Below, piece by piece: positions 17,053-24,038 of a stretch of 64,000 nucleotides of DNA. Where the stretch lies: the NCBI RefSeq assembly GCF_000091305.1, contig NC_013929.1, forward strand, positions 4,960,001 through 5,024,000, given 5' to 3'. The DNA comes from Streptomyces scabiei 87.22. GTDB lineage: Bacteria > Actinomycetota > Actinomycetes > Streptomycetales > Streptomycetaceae. The notes under the pieces were generated by a model. It did no database searches. It worked only from the letters and a program-made list of their open reading frames with translations, and was not told the origin of the DNA. The position numbers and the translations under genes were made by a program. Each line of letters opens with the position of its first letter. Within the stretch, counting starts at the first letter, position 1.

Positions 17053-17958
17053 ATGAGCAAAGCATGGCAAGGACACGTCATCGAGGGCACGCGCTTCGTG
17101 GTCCCGGCGTACGGTGTGACGCCCAGGCACGTGCTGTGTGCGATCGGCGTGGGCCTGGACCCCGACGTCCTCGGCCGCGTGGTCGAGGAGGCCGGTGGCG
17201 GGGACTTCGAACTCGACGAGTTCCAGCAGGAGCCGGACCCCCGGATGCGGGAGTGTTTCGACGCCGCGCTCGGCTCCCGCCAGATCACCGGCGACGACGG
17301 GTTCGGCGAGAGCGACTGGGCCGCGGTGGACGCACACGACTCGGTCGTCTACGTCCTGTCGCCCCCGATCTCCCAGGCCACCGGCCTCGACGTGTCCCGC
17401 CGCACACTGGCCGTCACCGCGGCCCTGCTGGCCCACGGGGCCACCGCGGTGAAGAACGAGTCCAGCGGGGTGACCTGCGGGCGCGAGCGGTGGCTGGCCC
17501 TGGCGAGCGAGGCGGCGGCCGCCGAGACCGTGGACGACCTGGCCAGCGCCCTCGTCCGGGCCTGGGTCGCGCCGGTGATCTACGACGGGGAGGTCTACCA
17601 CAGCTGCGGCATGCACCTCCTGGGCGAGGCCGACGTGGAGCTGGCCCCCGGAACCACCGGGGTGCCCGAGCCGAAGCTGATGCTCGACTGGATGGCCACC
17701 ATGCAGATCGCGTCGTACTACCTGCTGACGGAGCAGCCGGAGCACGGCGTCCAGGACGGCGAGGGCTTCCGCATCGCCGAGGACGCCCCGCGCTGGATCA
17801 TGAACCGTCTGGAGTGCGAACGGTTCGAGGACGACGACTTCTTCCACAACCCGTACGGCTACTGGCGCCTGACCCCGGCCGCCCGCGGCCCACAGAGACG
17901 GGCGAAGCTCAGGAAGCGCAACCCCCGCGCGACGCTGAGGACGCGACGGACGGGGTGA
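17053..17958 (+). CDS. Conserved hypothetical cytoplasmic protein
   Basis: 301 residues from the ATG at 17053; there is no strong Shine-Dalgarno sequence. The protein is acidic with no signal or membrane segment. Visible patterns are the N-terminal FVVPAYGVTPRHVLCAIGVG, a central ATAVKNESSGVTCGRERW and ISQATGLDVSRRTLAVTAAL. The last 30 residues are strongly basic (RRAKLRKRNPRATLRTRRT), possibly a nucleic-acid contact. I do not recognise the family. It stands alone between the GH operon and a secreted-protein gene. Confidence 0.6.
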   Translation: MSKAWQGHVIEGTRFVVPAYGVTPRHVLCAIGVGLDPDVLGRVVEEAGGGDFELDEFQQEPDPRMRECFDAALGSRQITGDDGFGESDWAAVDAHDSVVYVLSPPISQATGLDVSRRTLAVTAALLAHGATAVKNESSGVTCGRERWLALASEAAAAETVDDLASALVRAWVAPVIYDGEVYHSCGMHLLGEADVELAPGTTGVPEPKLMLDWMATMQIASYYLLTEQPEHGVQDGEGFRIAEDAPRWIMNRLECERFEDDDFFHNPYGYWRLTPAARGPQRRAKLRKRNPRATLRTRRTG

Positions 17959-18082
17959 GAACGGCGAGGGCGTGAAATCTCCGGCCCACGGGCCGAACGC
18001 CGCGCCCTCCTCCGGCGTCTCAGTACCGATCGCGGTCCCGCCCACCCGGGCGGCCCCACATCGGCGAACACCGGAGGGACAC

Positions 18083-18688
18083 ATGGCCGAGCGCACACCC
18101 GTCAGGCCCGGCACGATCGTGGCCGTGGCCGTCGCCGTCCTGGCTCTCGGCGGGCTCCAGGGCTCGACGGCCGGCGCGCAGACCGTGGCAGCCGTACCGG
18201 CCGCCACGACGACCTGCGACGGCACCCGCCCGGAGGGCAGCTTCCCCGAGAGGGCCGACACCGTGGACGACACCCCGCTGCAGCGGACCCTCACCCGCCT
18301 GGAGAAACTGGCGACCGGACGCCACGCCGACGCCTACGCCGGTCTGGTCGTCGACGAGGACACGGCGAGCGCGGACCTCTACCGCATCCCCTCCGCCGCC
18401 TTCGACAAGGCCGCCTGCGACGCGGCCGAGCGGGGCGTGACCCTCCGCATCCACGACCACGACATCAACGAACGGGACCTCACCGTCCTCCTCGACCGGA
18501 TCAGCGAGGACATGACCCGCTGGGACGGCACCTTCGACCTGCGCGAGGTCGGCCTCGACGGCACCGGCCGCATCGTCATCGGCGTCGACGACCCCGCGAC
18601 GGCCGAACCGATCCTCCGCGCGGCCTTCGGCGAGCACAACGCCAAGTACCTGGTCGTCGAGTACGCGCCCCAGGCGCACTTGCTCTGA
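18083..18688 (+). CDS. Secreted hypothetical protein
   Basis: 201 residues; the ATG is preceded by CCGGAGGG. The N-terminus is a signal peptide (IVAVAVAVLALGGLQG) cut near AGAQT. The mature protein has one Cys pair (TTCDG and KAACDA) and an alternating alpha/beta pattern (VTLRIHDHDINERDLTVLLD, RIVIGVDDPATAEPILRAAF), compatible with a small extracellular domain. No family is recognised. It ends about 95 bp before the tRNA gene. Confidence 0.7.
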   Translation: MAERTPVRPGTIVAVAVAVLALGGLQGSTAGAQTVAAVPAATTTCDGTRPEGSFPERADTVDDTPLQRTLTRLEKLATGRHADAYAGLVVDEDTASADLYRIPSAAFDKAACDAAERGVTLRIHDHDINERDLTVLLDRISEDMTRWDGTFDLREVGLDGTGRIVIGVDDPATAEPILRAAFGEHNAKYLVVEYAPQAHLL

Positions 18689-18782
18689 CCGGCGGATCTT
18701 CGAGGATGCAACACCCCCGAGGATCCGCTATAGTTGATCACGAGCCGCTCACCGGAAACGGAAACACCCGGTAGTACTCAAT

Positions 18783-18855
18783 GCGTTGGTGGTCCAAGGA
18801 AAGACGCCCCACTTCCTGTGGGGAAATGCAGGTGCAAGGCCTGCCCGGCGCTCCA
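18783..18855 (+). tRNA. Atypical tRNA-Gly(UCC), CCA encoded
   Basis: A complete cloverleaf can be drawn. The 7-bp acceptor GCGTTGG/CCGGCGC has two G-U pairs. The D arm is 3 bp with an 8-nt loop containing GG. The 5-bp anticodon stem CCCCA/TGGGG holds the loop CTTCCTG (anticodon UCC), the variable loop is AAAT, and the T stem GCAGG/CCTGC holds loop TGCAAGG. U73 and CCA follow. G1-C72, C2-G71, G3-C70, C35, C36 and U73 are glycine identity elements. Oddities are GUGC in place of GTPsiC in the T arm, U at position 37 and a short D arm. A TATAGT hexamer at 18729-18734 could be the -10 box. No other tRNA is nearby. Confidence 0.75.
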
Positions 18856-18859
18856 TCCC

Positions 18860-18895
18860 GAGAGCCCCGTTTCGCGCAAGCGAAGCGGGGCTCTC
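18860..18895 (+). terminator. Strong intrinsic terminator of the tRNA gene
   Basis: A 16-bp stem starting GAGAGCCCCG and ending CGGGGCTCTC, with one G-T pair, closes a GCAA tetraloop. It begins five bases after the encoded CCA and is followed by GCGTTT. It defines the tRNA as a single-gene transcript. Confidence 0.85.
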
Positions 18896-18924
18896 GCGTT
18901 TGCGCGAGGCCGACGGTCGCGCCC

Positions 18925-19467
18925 ACGATCCGGGTGGTGGCGGCCGAACTGCCCGTATCGCTGCGCCCGTCGAAGGAACGCCGTTACCGGGTGGCCGACC
19001 CCTACCTGCGGTTCTGGCTCATGTTCCTGGACCCGCACATGGCGGAGATCGAGCGTATGCGGGGAGATCTCACGCTGGCCCGGATCCAGGAGCGGTGGAC
19101 GAGCTGGCGGGGCCGCGCGATCGAGCCCCTGGTCCGCGAATCGCTCGCCCGCCTCCTGCCGGACGGGCAGCTCCCCGCGGCCCCGGCGATCGGCGGCTAC
19201 TGGACCCGCAGCAACGACGTCGAGATCGACCTGGTGGGCGCCGACCGGCAGCCCGTGGCCAAGGAGCTGCTCTTCCTCGGCTCGGTCAAGTGGCTGGAGA
19301 ACTCCGCGTTCGACGACCACGATCTGGCCGCGCTGCAGAAGCACCGGGCTGCGCTCACCGACCGGCCCGTCCCCCTGGTGGCGGTCTCCCGCAGCGGGGT
19401 CGGCTGTTCCGGCCTCCAGGCGGCCTACGGTCCGGACGAGCTGCTCGGCGCCTGGCGCAGGACGTGA
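18925..19467 (+). pseudogene. C-terminal remnant of a DUF234-type ATPase
   Basis: From VAAELPVSLRPS onward the frame reads RRYRVADPYLRFWLMFLDP, SWRGRAIEPLVRESLARLL, GGYWTRSNDVEIDLVGADR and GSVKWLENSAFDDHDLAAL. This is the C-terminal DUF234 (PDDEXK-like) half of archaeal-type P-loop ATPases. The whole N-terminal ATPase domain, with its Walker motifs, is missing. The frame runs back without a stop through the tRNA to 18781, but that part is fortuitous. It therefore looks like a truncated gene left directly after the tRNA terminator, perhaps by a recombination event at the tRNA. Confidence 0.7.
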
Positions 19468-19507
19468 GCGAGGTCCGGTCGGCGAGCGGCGCCGTGACGG
19501 GGTGACG

Positions 19508-19924
19508 TCACCGGGTGGCGCTGTCCGCCCTGTTCAGCAGCCGGGTCAGCAGCAGAGCGCCCCCGGCCGCCACACCCACCGCTCCCACCGCCCCTGCGGT
19601 CATGAAGCCCCCGCGGGAACGCCACGACAGCACCGACCACCGTGACTGCGCGGAGAACAGGGACCCCGTGCTCAGCCACGACCCGGTCGAGATCAGCGAC
19701 AGGGAGGAACCGATCGAGCCGACCGACAGGGCGCTCCCGATCGAGCCGACGGACAGCACCGAGCCCACGGACCCCACGGAGAGCACGGATCCGACCGATC
19801 CGATCGACAGCACGGAGTCCTGGGACCACAGCGACAGCAGCGAGGAGGAGGACCGGGACGAGGTGCACGGGGACGAGGTGGACGGGGAGGCGGAAGGGGC
19901 CGAAGGTGCGGACAGCTTCGTCAT
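19508..19924 (-). CDS. Repeat protein of SVGS/SIGS units with C-terminal membrane helix
   Basis: 138 residues. A Ser/Pro-rich N-terminus (about 1-35) is followed by about ten quasi-repeats of the form (L)S-V/I-G-S (for example SVLSVGSVGS, SALSVGSIGS, SSLSLIS), then WSVLSWRSRGGF and one C-terminal hydrophobic helix with LLLTRLLNR. Regular small-hydrophobic-Ser spacing suggests a solenoid or beta-helix packed near the membrane. Proteins of this style exist in actinomycetes without a known role. The start ATG at 19924 has only a weak purine-rich upstream region. Confidence that it is real rests on the strongly patterned protein. Confidence 0.65.
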   Translation of the reverse strand: MTKLSAPSAPSASPSTSSPCTSSRSSSSLLSLWSQDSVLSIGSVGSVLSVGSVGSVLSVGSIGSALSVGSIGSSLSLISTGSWLSTGSLFSAQSRWSVLSWRSRGGFMTAGAVGAVGVAAGGALLLTRLLNRADSATR

Positions 19925-20067
19925 GAGGCCATGCTGCCCCCTCGCTCCCCGGAACAGAGCCCTCCGCCCCGCGTCGGGCCGGATGTCGAGCCGCGCGGCG
20001 GTCCCGCCGAACGTCGTGGGCCCGTCCGGCGTCTCAGTGGTGCCCGTCCCACCAGGAGGCCACCACC

Positions 20068-20535
20068 ATGACGACACCCGCCACCGTACGAGTACGCCAC
20101 CGCGCCCTGACCGCCGCCGCGTTGGCCGGCACGCTGCTGTCGACGCTCTCCGCGTGCAGGGAGGAGCCGAGGGAGGTGGCGACACCGGCACCCTCCTGGA
20201 AGGAGCCGTCCGCGTACCGGTTCACCCTCACGTCGAGCGAGGGTGAACGTTCGCTGATCGGCACGTTCGCGGTGACGGTCCGGGACGGCAAAGTCGTGAA
20301 GGCCACTGGACTCGACGACAGCGCCCGCCGTGCGGTGGAACGGAATCCGTCCGAAGTCCCCACCATCGCCGGGCTGTTGAAGCAGGCGGAGACGGCACGG
20401 CGTGACGGCGCCGACATCGTGGACGTCGACTACGCGAAGGACGGCCGTCCGACCGCCCTCTCCATCGACTGGGACGAGGACGCGATCGACGACGAGGAGG
20501 CGTACACCCTCAGCGACTACGAGGCGCTCGGCTGA
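20068..20535 (+). CDS. DUF6174-type lipoprotein
   Basis: 155 residues, ATG after GGAGG. The N-terminal hydrophobic segment ends in the lipobox LSAC, so it should be lipid-anchored at the outer face of the membrane. YRFTLTSSEGERSLIGTFAVTVRDGKVVKATGLDD and DYAKDGRPTALSIDWDEDAIDDEEAYTLSDY follow the recurrent pattern of DUF6174 proteins as I recall them (shown here through YRFTL, GTFAVTVRDGKV and IDDEEAYTLSDY). The role is unknown. Its 3' end overlaps the convergent lipoprotein gene by 19 bp. Confidence 0.75.
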   Translation: MTTPATVRVRHRALTAAALAGTLLSTLSACREEPREVATPAPSWKEPSAYRFTLTSSEGERSLIGTFAVTVRDGKVVKATGLDDSARRAVERNPSEVPTIAGLLKQAETARRDGADIVDVDYAKDGRPTALSIDWDEDAIDDEEAYTLSDYEALG

Positions 20536-20939
20536 CTCAGGTCCCGGATCGTGCCGCCCACCTTGGCCTTCAGCTTCTTGAGCACGGGGGGCTTGGCGGA
20601 GATGGCCCACTGCGGACCGACCAGGTACTTCCCGCCGTACATGGAGGCCGACTCCAGCCAGACCTCCTTCAGCTTCTCCTTGGGGAAGGTGGTGATGAGG
20701 TAGTCCCCCGCCGAGGTCTGGCACACGCCCTCACGCAGCTCCTCCGCCTCGGTCCGGATCTTCACCTCGCACCCCGTCAGCTCGGCGATCACCTCGACCT
20801 TGGCCGGCGCGACCGCCGCGGCGACAGGACTGGCCTTCCCCTTCGCCTCGTCCCCGCCCCCACTGCACGCCGCCACCAAGGGCAGGGCAACCAGGCCCGC
20901 GGCCAACGCGACCCCACCACGCGACAGCTTCCTCACCAT
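20517..20939 (-). CDS. Small putative lipoprotein
   Basis: 140 residues. MVRKLSRGGVALAAGLVALP is followed by the lipobox LVAAC and a Gly/Asp/Lys linker. The mature domain has two Cys (GCEVKIRTEAEE and GVCQTSAGDYLITTF) and a basic C-terminal part (PPVLKKLKAKVGG). It probably adopts a small beta-rich fold on the cell surface. No family is recognised. The stop lies inside the 3' end of the convergent DUF6174 gene. Confidence 0.7.
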   Translation of the reverse strand: MVRKLSRGGVALAAGLVALPLVAACSGGGDEAKGKASPVAAAVAPAKVEVIAELTGCEVKIRTEAEELREGVCQTSAGDYLITTFPKEKLKEVWLESASMYGGKYLVGPQWAISAKPPVLKKLKAKVGGTIRDLSQPSAS

Positions 20940-21347
20940 GCCCTGATCTCCGTCCGCGTTCCGAAACCCGAGTGCACTCGGGTACGGGTACGTGCGAGGA
21001 CGGGAGGATTGCTCAATCTCGGACGGCTCGAGAGGGCTGGACCTGAGCGGCCCGTTCCCCAGCCGCGACAGATCCCTCGCTCGGGCCGCCTGCGCTCGCT
21101 GCCCGGCACCTCATGACACGCTCCGCAGGGTCTGCCTACGCGCATCCGGCACGCCCACAAGAGGCGACCATGCTCGAGCCGACGACCTTCTGATCCATAG
21201 GATCGGGCAAGATCCCAGGTGAAAGGCTGACTGCCTCTGATGCCTTTCCATGGCGGGGTTTCGCGGCCCGCGCACAGCGCGGGAGCGCGCTGGTAGGTCG
21301 AGTGCGGCAGGATGGATGACCAACGAGGCCCCCGAGCAGCGCGATAA
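20940..21347. other. Intergenic region before the IS5 element
   Basis: 408 bp. Open frames on either strand give Arg/Pro-rich translations without domains, signals or good start sites. I see no RNA gene or convincing promoter. Confidence 0.5.
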
Positions 21348-21356
21348 GAAGTCATC

Positions 21357-21854
21357 TCATTTGGTGAGTCTGCGGTAGCAGATGAGGGTGCAGGCGATGC
21401 TGGTGAAGGCGAGGAAGTGGTCGGCCTTGCGTTCGTAGCGTCGGTGGAGGCGGCGGCAGCCGGCGAGCCATGCCATCGTGCGTTCGATGATCCAGCGGTG
21501 GCGCCCCAGCCGTTGTGAGGACTCGACTCCCTTGCGGGCGATGCGGTGGGTGATGCCGCGCTTGCGTAACCATCGCCGCAGGTGGGCGTAGTCGTAGCCC
21601 TTGTCGGCGTGGAGTTTGCCGGGCCGGCGCCGTCGTCGGCCTCGGCGCGAGCGGATCGGCGGGATGCCCTTCACGAGCGGGATCAGGGCCTGGCTGTCGT
21701 GCAGGTTGGCCCCGGAAATGGCGACAGATATGGGCAGACCTGTCCGTTCGGTGATCAGGTGGATCTTCGATCCGTACTTGCCCCGGTCGACAGGATTCGG
21801 ACCCGTCAGGTCCCCCTTTTCAGGGCCCGCATGTTCACCGAGTCGACCGCGCAC
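21357..21854 (-). CDS. IS5-family transposase, orfB (catalytic DDE half)
   Basis: The functional part begins in GPEKGDLTGPNPVDRGKYGSK and contains HLITERTGLPISVAISGANLHD, GKLHADKGYD and RRWIIERTMAWL-like RHRWIIERTMAW. These supply the second Asp and the Glu of the DDE triad; the first Asp (WSRCAVDSVNM) is in orfA. Translation is expected by -1 slippage at AAAAGGGGG (near 21814-21822), where orfA reads CTG AAA AGG GGG and orfB continues GAC CTG ACG. No internal stop interrupts it, so the fused transposase may be active. Confidence 0.88.
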   Translation of the reverse strand: MRGRLGEHAGPEKGDLTGPNPVDRGKYGSKIHLITERTGLPISVAISGANLHDSQALIPLVKGIPPIRSRRGRRRRRPGKLHADKGYDYAHLRRWLRKRGITHRIARKGVESSQRLGRHRWIIERTMAWLAGCRRLHRRYERKADHFLAFTSIACTLICYRRLTK

Positions 21855-22165
21855 CGCGACCAGTCCAGCTCACCGCGGGCACCGAGTTCGTCGAGGACCA
21901 GGCGGTGGAGCCTGGCCCACACCCTTGCCTTCGTCCACTCGGCGAACCGCCGGTGGGCGGTCGCTCCGGAGGGGCCGAACGACGCCGAAGGCAGCTGCTG
22001 CCAGGTACAACCCGACGTAGCCACGAAGACGATCGCGGCCAGTACTTCCCGGTCGCCGTGCCGACGCCGACCACCGCCCTGCGGCCGCGACGGCGCCTCC
22101 GGCACCACCCGCTGGAACAACTCCCACAACTCGTCCGGCACCAGCCGCTCAACGATCCCCACCAT
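21806..22165 (-). CDS. IS5-family transposase, orfA (DNA-binding half)
   Basis: 119 residues. VGIVERLVPDELWELFQRVV and ATSGCTWQQLPSASFGPSGAT are the standard N-terminal DUF4096-like region of IS5 transposases, followed by HRRFAEWTKARVWARLH and ELDWSRCAVDSVNMRA, which holds the first catalytic Asp. It ends at TGA just beyond the A4G5 slippery run and overlaps orfB. Confidence 0.85.
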   Translation of the reverse strand: MVGIVERLVPDELWELFQRVVPEAPSRPQGGGRRRHGDREVLAAIVFVATSGCTWQQLPSASFGPSGATAHRRFAEWTKARVWARLHRLVLDELGARGELDWSRCAVDSVNMRALKRGT

Positions 22166-22208
22166 GACCCACAGAATACCGAGTCATCCAAATGAGATGG
22201 CTTCTAAA

Positions 22209-22531
22209 GACGTCAGACATCTCGATCAACAGCCCGCGGGAATCGCTCGTTGCGCTTCACGGCCCATCACCCGATCGGTGGCCAACTCGAAGAAGCGCAG
22301 TTATCTGGCTGGGGTCCTGCTCATTGCAATGACCCGGAGCACTATCTGGTGCATTTATTCACCTTGTCCGGATTACCATGGACCACGCCTCCCGCGTTGG
22401 CTGTGGCTAGAATGGGAGGCGTAGTCCATATGCCCAAATTTGATCTTTTTGGGTTCGGTGCGAAGAGTTCCGTTTTTCAGTTGTCAGAAAAATTCAGTGC
22501 GGGAAATCGGGACTTAATGCCCACTCTGCAA
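22209..22531. other. Relatively AT-rich non-coding stretch
   Basis: 323 bp with runs of A and T (AATTTGATCTTTTTGGG, TTTTTCAG, AAAAATTCAG) that are rare in the rest of the window. One frame at 22250-22615 is open but gives a product without recognisable features. Base composition suggests imported DNA carried next to the IS5 element. Confidence 0.5.
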
Positions 22532-22864
22532 CTAGCGGATTTCTATCTTCGTTTGGTAAGTGGCGGCTACAACCCAGGCCGTTTGGCCTCCACAGCTGTA
22601 GACCGATGCGGCTGATGACGAGGCCGCAATCCACGAGCCCTCGTGCTTCGAGTCCACGCCGCGGTAATCCCTGCACGTGACGACGACGCGAACGTATCCG
22701 GCGCCGCCAGAGCAGTCCGCGTAGCCCCTCACGGAGTTGCTGTCGCGCCAGCTCTTGCACCCCGTCGGGCCAGCAGCGGCAGCTGGTGCAGCGGTAGCCA
22801 GGCCGACTCCAAGTATCGCCGCTGTCGTGATGGCTGCTGCCGAAATTTTCTTTGCGATTCGCAT
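22532..22864 (-). CDS. Small secreted hypothetical protein
   Basis: 110 residues; GGGAGAG precedes the ATG. A Lys-rich start (MRIAKKISAAAITTAAI) and APAAAAG cleavage site mark a signal peptide. The mature 78 residues contain four Cys (GCKSW, ADCSGG, VVTCRDY, YSCGG), probably two disulphides, and aromatic beta strands such as GYVRVVVTCRDYRG. The family is not recognised. Codon usage is less GC-extreme than that of its neighbours. It is followed by another small secreted protein gene in the same direction. Confidence 0.7.
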   Translation of the reverse strand: MRIAKKISAAAITTAAILGVGLATAAPAAAAGPTGCKSWRDSNSVRGYADCSGGAGYVRVVVTCRDYRGVDSKHEGSWIAASSSAASVYSCGGQTAWVVAATYQTKIEIR

Positions 22865-22972
22865 CCGCTCTCCCGGTTGGTGCGCAACGTGATTGATGCG
22901 CGTTGCCTGGTGAGGAAGGACTGCTCCAACGCCGTGGGCTGGAGCTCATTCATGGCAGGTGGCAGCTCCTGC

Positions 22973-23359
22973 CTATCGCGCTCCACCCGTGCATACGACA
23001 CCACTGGCCCCGAAAGTCGTGCTGCCGGTATTGGAGCTGGATCCACCGGGACTGATGGTCCCGTCCAGCACGACGGTACTGGCGCCGATACTGTGGAACA
23101 CCTCGGCCTTCACCGGAAGATTGTTGACGTATGAACGGACGCCGTTCCGGAACCCGTTGCCGAAGGAAGCCAGGTCGTAGCAGAGCTTGGTGCTGGCACT
23201 GGTGAAGGTGAGAGATGTGAAGTTTGTGCCCTCATACAGGCAGAGCTTTCCAGAAGGGCACCCTCCAACAGCCGCCGCAGGGGTAGCCGTTGTCGCTATG
23301 CCGGCAGATGCCAGGGCAAGCGTGGAAAGTACCACCGCTGACTTGCGCCGCAGATTCAT
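22973..23359 (-). CDS. Secreted peptidase inhibitor I36 / gamma-crystallin-like protein
   Basis: 128 residues; AGGAGATCC places the start at 23359. The signal peptide ends near ATPAAAVGG. The mature part opens CPSGKLCLYEGTNFTSLTF and continues with KLCYDLASFGNGFRNGVRSY and a Gly/Ser-rich region before VVCTGG. CPSGxxCLYE is the typical first strand of peptidase inhibitor family I36 (SMPI-type, a beta/gamma-crystallin fold) of Streptomyces. These proteins inhibit extracellular metalloproteases or are only structurally related, so the inhibitory role is inferred. Confidence 0.75.
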   Translation of the reverse strand: MNLRRKSAVVLSTLALASAGIATTATPAAAVGGCPSGKLCLYEGTNFTSLTFTSASTKLCYDLASFGNGFRNGVRSYVNNLPVKAEVFHSIGASTVVLDGTISPGGSSSNTGSTTFGASGVVCTGGAR

Positions 23360-23554
23360 GGATCTCCTCTGTGTCTGTTCGACAGCCGCATTATGAAACG
23401 CGTTCACAACTTCCGGCCATAGACGCCTGGGCCGACAGCGCGGCTCCGTTCTCCGAGTCGCCGCTTGATCAAGAGTGCCCGAGTTACGTGCCGGCGAGTT
23501 GGCAATGCATGCACTCTTTTTAGGCATTGCGTCCACTCCACAGGGCCCCGCGCA

Positions 23555-23968
23555 GTGCCGATAACGCTTGAGCGGCTGCTGCTCACCGAAGCCGCCGCCC
23601 GTCCGGCGCCGCTCCCGCTCACCACTGTTTCCGATGCCGATCGGATCGCGGACCAGGCGCTCGCGTTCGTGGTCACGGCGGCCACCGCGACGGTCCCCAT
23701 GGTCCCGTCGGACGACGTGGACCTCGGCCTCCACGCGCTCATCCTGCACACGAAGGAGTACGCCCAGCTGTGCGAGCAGTACGCGGGGCGCTTCCTGCAC
23801 CACAACCCGAAGCCGGGCGGCGGGGCGCGTGACCCTGAGCGGGTCGCTGCCTCGGCTCACGCCATGAAGGCGGCCGGGTTCATGGTCTTCGACGAGCTGT
23901 GGACCGTGGACGGCACGAACCTCGCGCAGTGCGACTCGGACTGCGGCCGACCCTACGGTCAGGACTGA
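23555..23968 (+). CDS. Conserved partner protein of the kinase-like gene
   Basis: 137 residues if the GTG at 23555 is used, giving VPITLERLLLTEAAARPAP; in-frame starts upstream exist, and the ribosome site is weak. The body reads TTVSDADRIADQALAFVVTAA, VDLGLHALILHTKEYAQLCE and AGRFLHHNPKPGG. A C-terminal pair of Cys is seen in CDSDCG. The histidine-containing FLHH and the DLGLHALILHT core resemble a Streptomyces-conserved family, sometimes labelled glycine-rich, of unknown function. It lies 70 bp upstream of the kinase-like gene. Confidence 0.65.
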   Translation: MPITLERLLLTEAAARPAPLPLTTVSDADRIADQALAFVVTAATATVPMVPSDDVDLGLHALILHTKEYAQLCEQYAGRFLHHNPKPGGGARDPERVAASAHAMKAAGFMVFDELWTVDGTNLAQCDSDCGRPYGQD

Positions 23969-24038
23969 CCCCACCCCACAGCGACGCGACCGGCCACGAC
24001 TCGTAGTCGGTCGCGTCCGCCCGGAAGGAGAAGAGACG

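Larger units (their letters stand above)
21348..22205. mobile_element. IS5-family insertion sequence
   Basis: 858 bp. The ends are inverted: GAAGTCATCTCATTTGG at 21348-21364 against the complement of 22189-22205, with one mismatch. A direct TAA occurs at 21345-21347 and again at 22206-22208, fitting the 3-bp TNA-type target duplication of IS5 relatives. It encodes an orfA/orfB transposase read by frameshifting on the minus strand. Confidence 0.88.

Noticed and set aside
18781..18924. N-terminal coding part of the DUF234 protein starting at the ATG at 18781
   Set aside because: This stretch is the tRNA and its terminator hairpin; the translation there matches no part of the family.
20933..21355. 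140-codon minus-strand frame before the IS5 element
   Set aside because: No domain, signal, ribosome site or regular composition; left as non-coding.
22250..22615. 121-codon plus-strand frame in the AT-rich tract
   Set aside because: Overlaps the 3' end of the secreted-protein gene on the other strand and has no recognisable sequence or ribosome site.
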